Below are positions 1 to 9,229 of a stretch of DNA of 64,000 nt, in pieces (positions within the stretch are counted from its first letter, which is position 1; the number at the start of each line of letters is the position of its first letter). Under the pieces are notes generated by a model. It was not told the DNA's origin. It saw only the letters and a program-made list of their open reading frames with translations, and searched no databases. The DNA is from Pedobacter sp. (lineage in GTDB: Bacteria > Bacteroidota > Bacteroidia > Sphingobacteriales > Sphingobacteriaceae), in contig JAVHXV010000001.1 of NCBI GenBank assembly GCA_031119475.1, positions 62,001-126,000 on the forward strand, read 5' to 3'. Made by a program: the position numbers and the translations under genes.

Positions 1-1086
1 GTGTTGGCCCGGCAGGAACTTAGGGCGAACGAACAACGCCTGCAGGGCATTTTGGATACCATGGCAGAAGGTCTGATTATTGTAAATATGGATGGAATGC
101 CCAATTATGCCAACCTCACGGCATTGCGCATCCTCGGACTTTCGGACGAAGAATTTAATGCCAGGTTTTACAACGACCTGAAGTGGAAGAACGAACGCTT
201 GGATGGCACCTTGCTTCCCGATAAGGAACATCCTATTTATACCGTTCTTCATGAAGCCAGATCGGTTTACGACTATGAACTGGCCACACATCAGACCAAT
301 GGCGATAGAAAATACCTATCCATCAATGCGGCGCCCCTTCTGGACGCCGAAGGAAAGCTTATAGGTGCCATTGCTACTTTTACTGATGTGACCCATCGCA
401 GATTGCTGATGCAGCAGAAAGATGACTTCATCAGTGTAGCCAGTCATGAACTTAAAACACCAATTACCTCGCTCAAAGCGGCCATACAGCTGCTCGACCG
501 CATGAAGCACAACATCCATCCAGAGATGTTGCTGAAACTGATCGATCAATCCAATAGAAGCCTTAACAAATTATCAGAACTGGTGTCCAGCCTACTCAAT
601 ACCAACAGGATAGCGGAGGGCAGGTTTCCCATCAATAAGCAACAATTTAAAATCGGCGACATGCTTGCCGAATGCCGCGAACAGGTGGCATCAGCTACTT
701 CACAAGAAATCCAGTTATCTGGCGACCTAGATCTGGAGATCTTGGGCGATAGACAGTTGTTGGAACAGGTGGTCATCAACTTACTGAACAATGCCATCAA
801 GTATGCCCATAACAGCCCAACGATCCAAATCAGGGCAGAAAAATTGCCCGATGCCGTTAAGGTTGCAGTCAGTGATACTGGGCCAGGTATCGATCCCGAA
901 AAAATACCGCACATTTTTGAGCGCTATTATCGTGCAGACCGTGAAGGAATGAATTTTTCCGGCCTCGGACTAGGACTTTTCATCTCGGCAGAAATCATTT
1001 CCAGGCACAACGGAGAAATTGGTGTAGACAGCATTGTTGATCAGGGCACTACTTTTTGGTTCAAGATACCCGTTTTTAGTTCTTAG
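1..1086 (+). CDS. PAS sensor histidine kinase, C-terminal part
   Basis: This is the end of a two-component sensor kinase whose beginning lies left of the window; the frame is open from base 1 and the GTG there is probably internal. A PAS domain fills about residues 10-135. The dimerisation helix follows with the H-box SHELKTPITS, where His149 is the expected autophosphorylation site. The ATP-binding domain (about 245-358) shows the N-box NLLNNAIKYA, G1 DTGPGI and G2 GLGLGL. No membrane segment is visible in this part. It would pass phosphate to a response regulator; the nearest one (1374..1748) is on the opposite strand and seems to belong to the phytochrome set, so the partner is unknown. 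Confidence 0.93.
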   Translation: MLARQELRANEQRLQGILDTMAEGLIIVNMDGMPNYANLTALRILGLSDEEFNARFYNDLKWKNERLDGTLLPDKEHPIYTVLHEARSVYDYELATHQTNGDRKYLSINAAPLLDAEGKLIGAIATFTDVTHRRLLMQQKDDFISVASHELKTPITSLKAAIQLLDRMKHNIHPEMLLKLIDQSNRSLNKLSELVSSLLNTNRIAEGRFPINKQQFKIGDMLAECREQVASATSQEIQLSGDLDLEILGDRQLLEQVVINLLNNAIKYAHNSPTIQIRAEKLPDAVKVAVSDTGPGIDPEKIPHIFERYYRADREGMNFSGLGLGLFISAEIISRHNGEIGVDSIVDQGTTFWFKIPVFSS

Positions 1087-1373
1087 TTAACAGTTTTTAG
1101 TTCTCAGTTCTGGGTGCATAGATTCGATCCCAGAGAGAATAAGAACTACTCTTTATCAATAAAATCTACTTTACAGTAAGTTATCATGCTGAGCGCAGCC
1201 AAGAATCTCTGCTATAGCCCTAATCAACTCACCAACTCACAACTCAACAGTTAACCAATTAACCAATTAAATAATTAAACAATTGACCAATAATCTGTCA
1301 TCCTGAGCTTGTCGAAGGATTGTTGATGAATTCAACTAAACTATAAACTACCAACTAAAAACTACCAACTAAA
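1087..1373. repeat. Intergenic low-complexity and dispersed repeats
   Basis: Convergent intergenic region between the kinase and the response regulator, with no gene. It holds two versions of a dispersed motif (ATGCTGAGCGCAGCCAAGA near 1187 and TCATCCTGAGCTTGTCGAAG near 1299) and CAAC/TTAACCAATTAA-type simple repeats. The same combination recurs at 7.9, 36.0, 38.6 and 40.0 kb. Confidence 0.7.
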
Positions 1374-1748
1374 CTACAAATTCTTCGCCACCATCTCTTC
1401 TAGCTTATCGATATCGAAAGGTTTTTCGATAAAATTTGACCAGGGGCAACGTTTCGCAATTTCAGCATGGTGCTGATGTGCAGAAATCATAATGACGGGA
1501 ATATTGGCGGTTTTGGGATTGTTTTTTAATTGTTGGCATACGCTAACCCCATCTCCATCGGGCAGCATGACGTCTAAAAGGTAGAGATCTGGAACCCTGT
1601 CAATGTGCCGCATGAACTGGGCAATAGTAGTGAAAGACTCCAGTTCATAATGCTGATCGAAGATAATGGTGTACAGCTCTCGAAGATCTTCATTGTCTTC
1701 GAGTATAAAGATTTTTTTGGCGATTGGAGACTTGTCTGAGTTTGACAT
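1374..1748 (-). CDS. Single-domain response regulator (receiver), phytochrome-linked
   Basis: A 124-residue CheY-like receiver with no output domain. The acidic pocket is ILEDNEDLR (Glu17, Asp18), the phospho-acceptor is Asp59 in LYLLDVMLPDGDG, a switch Ser lies in VIMISAHQ and the conserved Lys in FIEKPFD. It is the last gene of a minus-strand set after heme oxygenase and bacteriophytochrome, 73 bases downstream of the kinase. This makes it the likely phosphate acceptor of the phytochrome kinase, an inference from position only. Without an effector domain it must act by protein contact or as a phosphate relay. Confidence 0.93.
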   Translation of the reverse strand: MSNSDKSPIAKKIFILEDNEDLRELYTIIFDQHYELESFTTIAQFMRHIDRVPDLYLLDVMLPDGDGVSVCQQLKNNPKTANIPVIMISAHQHHAEIAKRCPWSNFIEKPFDIDKLEEMVAKNL

Positions 1749-1821
1749 GCTTAACCAACCTCCAGAAAGGTTTTTTGTTTGGCAATAAAGCTATAGGTTG
1801 TAGAAAACTACGTTTTTACGA

Positions 1822-4047
1822 TCAATTTAACTGATGGAGCGAATCATAACGCTTAAAGCTCACAAAAAAGACAGAACCTCTTCCAGGCTGGCTATCCAGC
1901 CAAATGTTGCCATTATGTTTTTCCAAGATCCGTTTTACGATCGACAGCCCAACACCAGAACCTTCGAACTCATTGCTGGCCGTGGCCCTAGCAAACAGTT
2001 CAAATATGCTGGTATGCTGATCTTTTGGAATGCCAATGCCATTGTCCTCAATCGCATATACCACTTCGTTATCGCTTTTTATGCCGGTAACACTGACCAG
2101 TGAGGGCACAGATTTTTTGGAATATTTGACCGCGTTGCCCATCAGGTTAGAAAATACCTGTAGGATCATCATTTCGTCACCATAGATTTCAGGTGATTCC
2201 TTGATTTCAATTTTCAGGTTTGGATTGTTGGCCGAAACCAGCAGGTCGTGGCGCAGTTCTTCCAACAAACGCTGCATGTTAATGGCCTTGGTCTCCAAAC
2301 GTGCCTGCCCGGCTTTAGAGTAGGCGAGTACCTCATCGATCATGGCCTGCATCTTTTCAGTGCCCTTTTCAATGCGCTCAGCCATGGAGATATTTTTTTC
2401 GGTATCCATCAGGCCGCGCTTGATCAGCTGCGCATAGGAGCGGATGGTAGCCAACGGATTTTTAAGGTCGTGCGAAATCGTATAACTGAACGTATCCAAT
2501 TCTGCATAAGCTTCCCGTAGCTTCTCGTTGATGATGCGAAGTTCTGTCGCCTTTCTTGAAATCGCATAGTTCACCTCATCCCTTAGCGATAGGGCAGCAT
2601 CCAGTTCATGTTTTTTCCATGCTAGCGAAGTCAGTTCAACCTGCTCAGACCATTCCTGGAAAGAATTTCTTGGCGAAATGTGAAGGATGCCCTTTTCATT
2701 CACCTGTTGTATCTTTTCAGGTTTCCCTGCCCATTTAACTGTACTTTTTACTTCTGGACGGAACCAGAGCATGTATTCGTTCAGGTCTTTTCCCATCCTG
2801 CAGGCCAACAGTCCACTGGCATTTAAACGATGGTGCTTGGCCAGGTCAAAATCTTCGCTCAGCCTTGGGCTCATGTAATACCCATCAGCATAGGTTTTTT
2901 CATCGAGCCATTTAATGAGCTTATAGATAAATTCCTCATCGGGCACATCGCCGGTTACATGCAGCGTATTCTCAAAGTAGAATGCCGCACCCTTGCAATC
3001 CAACACATCTTTAAGGTTATAGTCCTGATTGATCAAGGCATCTTCGACGGCAATATTGCGCAAGAGGTACCTGGTGATGGTTTCAACTGCCTGCCTATGG
3101 CCCACGGCGTGATGCTGGTCTTCTTCCTGCTCCCTAAAACTAATGGCAGAAGAAAGTACCTGGCCCACCAGTTTTGCACTTTCGCGCTCCCTGAAGTTGA
3201 TAAACCTTGGCGTGTAATTGTGGCAAGCGATCAGCCCCCAGAGTTTGCCATGGTCCATGATCGAAACACTGAACGATGAGGCCACGCCCATATTTTTAAG
3301 GTATTGGATGTGGATCGGTGAAACCGCTCTTAACGTACTGTGCGTTAGGTCTAATGGTACAGCCTTGCCATCTGTTACCAACGCGGCAGGCGTGCTGTGT
3401 ACATCGGCAATGAGCCTGACCAGATTGATCTTATACAGTTCCCTGGCCTGTTTGGGTATATCTGAAGCGGGGTAGTGCAATCCCATCCAGCTTTCTATTT
3501 CGTCTATTTTAGCTTCGGCAACCACTTCCCCATGCCCATCATCATGAAATTTATAGACCATTACCCGGTCATACTCGATAATTTTTTTGATCTGGCTGGC
3601 TGCATTGTTCAATAGGCGATTGAGGTTGCTATCCGACAGGATTTCAGAAAGTGACCTGCCAATCAAGGTCTGGATGTCCTGTTCTAGTCCACCATCTGCA
3701 GGCTCAAAATCAAAAGTGTAATGTTTATGGTGGAAATTAACGACTACGTTAAAATGCCGATCATTGAAAGTTTGTCTAAAATGCTGTTGGCCGCTCCCGT
3801 TTTGGTTATCGGCCAGATTGATCAGTGAGAAAAGTTGCTCGTTTGATTTTTGGTCAAAAATATCGATTTCCGATAATTTTTTTCCCAGCAGGTCTGGAGC
3901 GGAGATGTCCAAAAAAAATCGGATGTTCTCGCTGCAATAGCGTATGGTGAAAGCTTCATCTACAGCTATCAGGAAACCGTGGCTCTGAATGCTCCCAGGG
4001 ATGTGGATGGGTTCATTCTCGCAATTGTCTAGTGTTGGTTCGCTCAT
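1822..4047 (-). CDS. bphP: Bacteriophytochrome sensor histidine kinase
   Basis: A 741-residue red/far-red light sensor with the order PAS (about 10-120), GAF (about 145-305), PHY (about 320-500), HisKA and HATPase_c. Cys9 lies in the N-terminal extension just before IHIPGSIQSHG, where bacteriophytochromes bind biliverdin covalently. The GAF domain has the chromophore motif YPASDIP and the PHY tongue has PRNSF. His526 in ISHDLKNP is the phospho-acceptor; NLMGNAVKYS and EDNGIGIP form the ATP site. No fused receiver is present. The heme oxygenase gene that makes biliverdin lies upstream on the same strand and a lone receiver lies downstream, so chromophore synthesis, sensor and first acceptor are encoded together. 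Confidence 0.95.
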   Translation of the reverse strand: MSEPTLDNCENEPIHIPGSIQSHGFLIAVDEAFTIRYCSENIRFFLDISAPDLLGKKLSEIDIFDQKSNEQLFSLINLADNQNGSGQQHFRQTFNDRHFNVVVNFHHKHYTFDFEPADGGLEQDIQTLIGRSLSEILSDSNLNRLLNNAASQIKKIIEYDRVMVYKFHDDGHGEVVAEAKIDEIESWMGLHYPASDIPKQARELYKINLVRLIADVHSTPAALVTDGKAVPLDLTHSTLRAVSPIHIQYLKNMGVASSFSVSIMDHGKLWGLIACHNYTPRFINFRERESAKLVGQVLSSAISFREQEEDQHHAVGHRQAVETITRYLLRNIAVEDALINQDYNLKDVLDCKGAAFYFENTLHVTGDVPDEEFIYKLIKWLDEKTYADGYYMSPRLSEDFDLAKHHRLNASGLLACRMGKDLNEYMLWFRPEVKSTVKWAGKPEKIQQVNEKGILHISPRNSFQEWSEQVELTSLAWKKHELDAALSLRDEVNYAISRKATELRIINEKLREAYAELDTFSYTISHDLKNPLATIRSYAQLIKRGLMDTEKNISMAERIEKGTEKMQAMIDEVLAYSKAGQARLETKAINMQRLLEELRHDLLVSANNPNLKIEIKESPEIYGDEMMILQVFSNLMGNAVKYSKKSVPSLVSVTGIKSDNEVVYAIEDNGIGIPKDQHTSIFELFARATASNEFEGSGVGLSIVKRILEKHNGNIWLDSQPGRGSVFFVSFKRYDSLHQLN

Positions 4048-4159
4048 AAATCTGAGTTTCGTTCTTGTCCGCTTTGCCGGACTTGAACTGTCAAGATAGG
4101 GGAATTATTTGTTATAACATTTATTTATTCCTGTCAGGAATGTTTTGTTGGGCACTAAA

Positions 4160-4702
4160 TTAAAATGTTAGCGCAAAATTTTCGAACGTCTCATTGGCCG
4201 TTTGGATGGCCAATTTTTGTTGGTCTGGTGTGGTAAATTTTTCGTTGAGCAACTGGATGAAAGTTGCCCACATGGCATGGGTTTTATCACCGTATCCACC
4301 GAAAAAGCTAAATCCCTTTTGGATGCCCGCTTTTTGTAAAAGGCCGATAATGATGGGGCCGCCCATTACAGAACCTTCCATCACATACATCGCCCCAAGA
4401 GCCTGTGCCAATGTGTTAATTTGAGGCATTTGGACAGTTGGTAACAATGTTGTGGCTTCTCCCAATGCGCTGATGTCTGTGCTTAACCTTTCGGCTTTCC
4501 GGCGTTGATCAAAGCCTGCCAGGATGGTATCATCGATAAAAGGGGCAATTGCTTTTTCAAGGGCACTGAAATAGGCGTAAAAATGAATTAAAAGTGCAGC
4601 GTAGTCACTTTCGCTGCGGATATCTTTTAGCTTGGAAACAACTATTTTTTCGAGCTTTTGATGGGAAACGGATGTACTTTCTTTGAGTATTGTGCTGAAC
4701 AT
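4160..4702 (-). CDS. bphO: Heme oxygenase (biliverdin-producing)
   Basis: A biliverdin-producing heme oxygenase of 180 residues that opens heme to biliverdin, iron and CO. I chose the ATG at 4702 because the family begins about ten residues before the proximal histidine: here His14 in SVSHQKLEK. A frame-open upstream ATG at 4783 would add 27 residues without family likeness. The distal helix reads LGAMYVMEGSVMGGP, typical of bacterial BphO proteins. It lies 112 bases upstream of the phytochrome gene on the same strand, which supports a role as supplier of its chromophore. No membrane segment is seen; it should be cytosolic and need an electron donor encoded elsewhere. Confidence 0.92.
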   Translation of the reverse strand: MFSTILKESTSVSHQKLEKIVVSKLKDIRSESDYAALLIHFYAYFSALEKAIAPFIDDTILAGFDQRRKAERLSTDISALGEATTLLPTVQMPQINTLAQALGAMYVMEGSVMGGPIIIGLLQKAGIQKGFSFFGGYGDKTHAMWATFIQLLNEKFTTPDQQKLAIQTANETFENFALTF

Positions 4703-4860
4703 AGGGAGGCTAAAGGACCAAAGATAGCGTCTGGATACGAGATTGGCAAGAAATAGTCCTCTGCGCTGAACATCTGTATTCATCTTTTTATCTGTGTTTA
4801 TCTGTGCTTATCTGTGGTAATAAATTCCAAAACCGAATTCCTTTTTTTAGTTTTAACTTC

Positions 4861-6894
4861 ATGAACCTGACCTTTTCGAAATACACTTGGCTTGCATTGT
4901 GCCTAACCTTTTTTGTCGGCCATGCCTTTGCCCGGCAAACCCCTACAAAACCCAATATCATCCTTATCGTTGCCGACGATCTGGGATATGGGGACTTGGG
5001 TGTATTTTACCAGAACCTCAGAAAACAAAATGCCGATGCCGCAGAACCCTGGCTGCAAACACCAAATCTCGACCAGCTAGCGGCCAGCGGCGCCATGCTC
5101 ACCAATAGCTATTGTGCCGCACCAGTCTGTGCACCATCACGCGCATCCATGCTTACTGGTGTTAGTCAGGGCCAGGCCAATGTGCGCGATAACCAGTTCG
5201 ATAAGGCCCTGGAAGATAACTATACCATCGCCAATGTGCTCAAAGCTGGCGGTTACCGGACTGCCGTAATTGGGAAATGGGGCCTGCAGGGGCTTAGCAA
5301 AGATTGGCCTGCCCATCCATTAAATAGGGGATTTGATTACTTTTTCGGCTACATGCGGCACAGCGATGGCCACGAACACTATCCAAAAGAAGGACTGTAT
5401 AGAAAACCTAAGCAGGTGTGGGAAAATCGTACGGAGATCAGCAAAGACCTGGATAAATGTTATACAGGAGACCTGTTTACGGCCGCCGCCAAAAAATGGA
5501 TCATCGAACAGCAAAAACGTCCTTTTTTCATGTTCTTGGCATTTGATAATCCGCATGCCGTTCTGGAACTGCCTACGCAGGCCTATCCCGCAAAGGGAGG
5601 ACTGAATGGCGGGATGCAATGGTTGGGTAAACCGGGCAGCATGATCAATACCGCAAATGGAGAGATTGACTCATATGTACATCCCGATTATGCGCAGGCC
5701 ACTTACGATCATGACCATAATCCATCTACACCCCCAATCCCTTGGCCAGAAACGTATAAGCGGTATGCTACCATTGTGAGAAGGATAGATGACCAGGTCG
5801 GCGACCTGATCCAACTGCTCAAAGATCTGAAAATCTACGAGAATACGATGGTGGTTTTTACGTCAGACAATGGCCCGTCAATAGAATCCTATCTGCCCAA
5901 GCCGTTTGCGCCCAATCACCCGACTTTTTTCAATAGTTTTGGTCCCTTTGATGGCATTAAGCGCGATGTATGGGAAGGCGGCATGCGGACTCCAACCTTA
6001 GTGGCCTGGCCGAAAGTGATCAAACCCAAACAGGTGATCGCACAACCTAATATTTCTTATGACCTGCTGCCTACTTTTGCACAAGCTGCGGGATTAACAG
6101 TGCCCGTTAGGGTTGATGGGGTTTCGCTGCTACCTATCCTTGCCGGAAAAGGTCATGTGCAGCCAAGCCTGATCTACACGGAATATTTCGAAAAGGGCAA
6201 TACACCAGATTTCAGCGAGTTTGATCAGCAGCACCGCAACCGGAAACGTAACCAGATGCAGCTGCTCCGGCTGGGAGATACCTTAGCTGTTCGGTATGAT
6301 ATCAGGACTGCCCAAGATCCATTCGAGATTTATCTGATCAATAAAGACCCACAGCAGGTGAACAACTTGAACAAGCTACCTGAATATAAAGCTTTCCAAA
6401 TGCAAGTGCAGGCAAAAGTACTCCAGCTGCGCATGGCGGATACAGCAGCAAAAAGACCGTATGATGAGGAGCTGATCCCATCGGTCAAATTAAAACAAGT
6501 TGAAAAAGGCTTGGCGTGGAAGACCTACCAAAGCTACTCCACTTGGATTCCGCAGATCGATGAATCAACGCCCATCGTGAGCGACAGGGTTGCAGCCAAT
6601 GGGGAACTGATGGTCTATCGTGGTTATTTCCTTGCCGAAAAAGATGGAGCTTATACTTTCGAACTCACTACCAATGGAAAAGCTTTCATGAAAGTACATT
6701 CCATCAATTTAATTGATGCCGATTTCAATTATCAGCCCAATAACCCCAAACAAAATACACTGCACCTAAAAGCTGGATATCATCCTGTACAGATTTTTGC
6801 CCAAAGCGTAAAAGGGACTGCTGCCCCAACCTTACAATTGAAAGTCAATGGCCAGAAAAGCAACCTGGCCGATTTGTTTTATCAGGAGAAGTAA
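4861..6894 (+). CDS. Secreted sulfatase (formylglycine type)
   Basis: A 677-residue arylsulfatase-family hydrolase that removes sulfate esters, probably from sulfated glycans. The start at 4861 gives a clean signal peptide ending near GHAFA; an earlier GTG at 4804 only adds a non-signal extension. Metal-binding Asp residues lie in VADDLGYGD near residue 38. Cys90 in VCAPSRASMLTG is the residue converted to formylglycine by a sulfatase-modifying enzyme. NGPS in FTSDNGPSIE and the GGMRTP segment are also typical. The last 130 residues (YFLAEKDGAYTFELTT onward) look like a PA14-like carbohydrate-binding module. No SusC/SusD pair lies beside it, so it is not part of a visible polysaccharide locus. 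Confidence 0.93.
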   Translation: MNLTFSKYTWLALCLTFFVGHAFARQTPTKPNIILIVADDLGYGDLGVFYQNLRKQNADAAEPWLQTPNLDQLAASGAMLTNSYCAAPVCAPSRASMLTGVSQGQANVRDNQFDKALEDNYTIANVLKAGGYRTAVIGKWGLQGLSKDWPAHPLNRGFDYFFGYMRHSDGHEHYPKEGLYRKPKQVWENRTEISKDLDKCYTGDLFTAAAKKWIIEQQKRPFFMFLAFDNPHAVLELPTQAYPAKGGLNGGMQWLGKPGSMINTANGEIDSYVHPDYAQATYDHDHNPSTPPIPWPETYKRYATIVRRIDDQVGDLIQLLKDLKIYENTMVVFTSDNGPSIESYLPKPFAPNHPTFFNSFGPFDGIKRDVWEGGMRTPTLVAWPKVIKPKQVIAQPNISYDLLPTFAQAAGLTVPVRVDGVSLLPILAGKGHVQPSLIYTEYFEKGNTPDFSEFDQQHRNRKRNQMQLLRLGDTLAVRYDIRTAQDPFEIYLINKDPQQVNNLNKLPEYKAFQMQVQAKVLQLRMADTAAKRPYDEELIPSVKLKQVEKGLAWKTYQSYSTWIPQIDESTPIVSDRVAANGELMVYRGYFLAEKDGAYTFELTTNGKAFMKVHSINLIDADFNYQPNNPKQNTLHLKAGYHPVQIFAQSVKGTAAPTLQLKVNGQKSNLADLFYQEK

Positions 6895-6897
6895 GGC

Positions 6898-7412
6898 ATA
6901 GCGCACAGAGCATAGCGCATGGCGAAGAACAAAGAGCAAAGAGCAAAGAGCAAAGAACAGAGAACATAGAACAAAGATAAAAGACATTAGATATTAGACA
7001 CTGAACTTTTGGCCTCTTGGACTCTGTACTCTTGGACTTCGGATTCTGGACTTATCGACTCCGGACTCTCGACTCCGGACTTCTCGACTCTGGACTTCCT
7101 TCAACTTTCAACCTGCAACTTTCAACCTTGAACTTTCAACCTTCAACTTTCCGCCAATGAGGCGTATCTTCCCCAGATTTTCCTCAAATTGGGGAATTTA
7201 CTCATCTCTTGACTGGCTCAGTCCTAAACCTATAAGTTGTTAAAACCAATGGCTCAAAAAAAATGTGCCTTGCAATAAGTTAAACGCAGAAAAAAAGGAG
7301 TCAAGCGCTCCCACCTGTTACAAGAAAATTTATGGCGTTGAATTTGTCTAAAGACAGAGGATATGGCCATTGAGGTCGATATCAGATCAAAGGACCTAAT
7401 ACTGCTTAGCCA
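6898..7412. repeat. Gene-free stretch of degenerate short repeats
   Basis: About 515 bases without a credible gene. The first half is made of word-like degenerate repeats: GCATAGCGCA, AGCAAAGAGCAA, GGACTCTTGGACTTCTGGAC and CAACTTTCAACCTTCAACTT. The last 200 bases before the receiver gene at 7413 are ordinary sequence and must hold its promoter, but I see no clear promoter match. The GGACT words recur at 52.2, 58.2 and 59.6 kb. Confidence 0.7.
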
Positions 7413-7802
7413 ATGGGGCAAAAGAACATGATTATGATTGTGGATGATAATCCACTCGACCAGATGATTACGGCTCAGGTTTTAAGAAACACCTATGGAC
7501 AGGAGCAGATCATGGTGATGGAAAGTGCGGCGAAGGCCTTGGCTTACCTGCGCGAAAACCAACATGATCCTGAAGCAATGCCCGCTTTGATCATCTTAGA
7601 TTTGGACATGCCAGAAATTAATGGATTTGGATTTCTAAAGCAGTTTTCAGAATTAGCGGAACAGATTAAAAATACCTGCAAGATCGTGGTACTCACAGCT
7701 TCAGAACAGCTGGAAGATTTACAAATGATGCAGACTGATCCGCGCGTAGCCAAGCTTATTCCCAAGCCGTTACGTAAAAATTCGCTTGTGCCCGTCATAT
7801 AA
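7413..7802 (+). CDS. Single-domain response regulator (receiver)
   Basis: A 129-residue receiver protein with no effector domain. The acidic pair is Asp11-Asp12 in MIVDDNPLD, the phospho-acceptor is Asp63 in IILDLDMPEING, Thr lies in VVLTASEQ and Lys in LIPKPL. The pattern resembles small Bacteroidota receivers that work with hybrid kinases. It is a single gene, flanked left by repeats and right by a good terminator, so no kinase partner can be named. An alternative start is Met6, which would barely change the domain. Confidence 0.9.
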   Translation: MGQKNMIMIVDDNPLDQMITAQVLRNTYGQEQIMVMESAAKALAYLRENQHDPEAMPALIILDLDMPEINGFGFLKQFSELAEQIKNTCKIVVLTASEQLEDLQMMQTDPRVAKLIPKPLRKNSLVPVI

Positions 7803-7822
7803 CCACTAATAACGCCATATTC

Positions 7823-7852
7823 AAAAAGTCCCGAGCAATCGGGACTTTTTTT
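7823..7852 (+). terminator. Rho-independent terminator after receiver gene
   Basis: A 12-bp perfect stem (AAAAAGTCCCGA with TCGGGACTTTTT, loop GCAA) runs into a T tract 20 bases after the stop codon of the receiver gene. The A-rich left arm makes it usable in both directions. Confidence 0.9.
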
Positions 7853-8211
7853 GTTTTAGGTGGTTGTTTTGTTTGTTTTGTTGTTTGGTTGTTTTGTTGT
7901 TTGGTTGGTTACGTGTTTGGTGGTTGTTTTGTTGGTTAGGAGTTGTTTGGTTGTTTGGCGATCTAAATGCGAAGCCACGATGAATTGTCATCCTGAGCGC
8001 AGCGAGGGATCTCTGAATGAATGACCAATGACCTAATTGTCGAGTTGTTTGCTGTTGAGTTGTTTAGTTTGGTTCGTCGCCTAATCACCTCATCACCTAA
8101 TCAACTCATCAACCACCACCTCATCATCTCATCGACCGTTGAGTTGTTTGTTGCTGAGTTGTTTAGCTTGTTTGATCGCCTAATCGCTTCACCACCTCAC
8201 CACCATTACGC
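7853..8211. repeat. GT-rich simple repeats plus dispersed motif
   Basis: A gene-free stretch between terminator and LytTR gene. Bases 7860-7960 are a (TTGTTTGGTTGG)-type low-complexity run, the reverse complement of the CAACCAAAC runs near 36.1 and 38.6 kb. It is followed near 7988 by TCATCCTGAGCGCAGCGAGG and then by TCATCACCTAATCAACTC-like words. The open frames here are products of low complexity. Confidence 0.65.
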
Positions 8212-8949
8212 TCATTTACGGCCGGTCTGTATGGTTTTGGGCTTGATGTAAGACAACAGTTCGTTCCGGTAATCGCCACCAACTGCAATATTGATGTTGC
8301 CGTGCATCTTGACCACATTGCTTTCAATTTCTTCGATATATTTTTTTGAAATAAGGAAAGAACGGTGCACCTGGATAATGTGGTCCTGGTCTTTTAAGAT
8401 CTCTTTGATCTTGGTCAGGGTCAGGTGTGCAACCACTTTTTTATCAACGGTCTGGATGGCAATATAATTCTGTAGGCTTTCTACATAGATGATCTCTTTC
8501 GGTTTGATCTTGATCAGGTTAAACTTTTCGTTCTTGCTTTTGATGAAGAAAAATTCATCCTCGGTCAAAAGCCTTTGTTTAGGGCTTGGCTCTTGCAGAA
8601 AGAGCTTGTCAAGCGTAGCGGTCAACTTGGGGCCACTAAACGGTTTGAGCAAAAATGCGTTCGCTTCAAGCTCAAAGGCATCGATCGCATGCCGTTCATT
8701 GGTCGAGATCAAGATGATCTTTTTCACCTTCGACTTCAATTCCTTGAACAGGCTAAAGTTGGCCAGGCCCGGCATTTCCATGTTCATCAGGATGACATCG
8801 ATGTTTTCATGGCTGGAGAGGGTGTGGAGCGCTTCATTGGCATCTGTACAAGAAGCAGAAAGATGGTAGGGAGAGAGTGCTGAAAAATAATCAGACAGGG
8901 CCATTTGGCCATTCGACTCGTAGTCGATTGAGATACAGTTAATTTTCAT
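8212..8949 (-). CDS. LytTR-family regulator with degenerate receiver
   Basis: A 245-residue transcription regulator with a receiver-like domain (about 1-120) and a LytTR DNA-binding domain (about 130-240; KEIIYVESLQNYIAI and VHRSFLIS are typical). The receiver appears unable to take phosphate: the usual acceptor Asp is Asn56 in LMNMEMPG, and the acidic pair is reduced to Asp9-Tyr10. The conserved Lys (LLKPF) remains. It is transcribed away from the Rhs operon starting at 9230, with a 280-base shared upstream region. It could control that operon and itself, and would need a signal other than phosphorylation. No LytS-type kinase is next to it. Confidence 0.9.
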   Translation of the reverse strand: MKINCISIDYESNGQMALSDYFSALSPYHLSASCTDANEALHTLSSHENIDVILMNMEMPGLANFSLFKELKSKVKKIILISTNERHAIDAFELEANAFLLKPFSGPKLTATLDKLFLQEPSPKQRLLTEDEFFFIKSKNEKFNLIKIKPKEIIYVESLQNYIAIQTVDKKVVAHLTLTKIKEILKDQDHIIQVHRSFLISKKYIEEIESNVVKMHGNINIAVGGDYRNELLSYIKPKTIQTGRK

Positions 8950-9039
8950 ATGGAGGGTTGATTTAGATTTCGGGGGATTTGCTGTGTTTAAATAAAGTCT
9001 TTCATCATCAGTTTTATTAAGTTGATATGTTCAAAATAA

Positions 9040-9117
9040 CCTTATGTGTAAACACAAGGCTGTGTCCTATTTTCTGCTGAATATTTTGGTCATCTTCGAC
9101 TTAACGTATGGCCAAAA
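9040..9117. promoter_or_regulatory. Inverted repeats in the LytTR/Rhs divergent region
   Basis: Two dyads lie in the divergent intergenic region. TTTTGGTCAT at 9084-9093 pairs with ATGGCCAAAA at 9108-9117 (9 of 10 bases, centres 24 apart), a plausible operator. CCTTATGTG-TAAA-CACAAGG at 9040-9059 is a small imperfect hairpin. LytTR proteins usually bind direct repeats, so the link to the neighbouring regulator is only a guess. Confidence 0.4.
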
Positions 9118-9229
9118 CATTTATATCTAAGCTAATACATTCCATTTAATATTAAAAGCAAAAATGCATAATGTAAAAAAATTGAGCATTAATGCCCATC
9201 ATAATTGACCTAAGACATTTGATCAACGC

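Noticed and set aside
1834..3475. Several plus-strand open frames opposite the phytochrome gene
   Set aside because: They lie wholly antisense to a gene with unmistakable domains and have no signal, motif or start context; they are frame shadows.
8021..8251. 76-codon open frame
   Set aside because: It reads through low-complexity words (CATCACCTAATCAACTCATC) and overlaps the LytTR gene; no protein-like composition.
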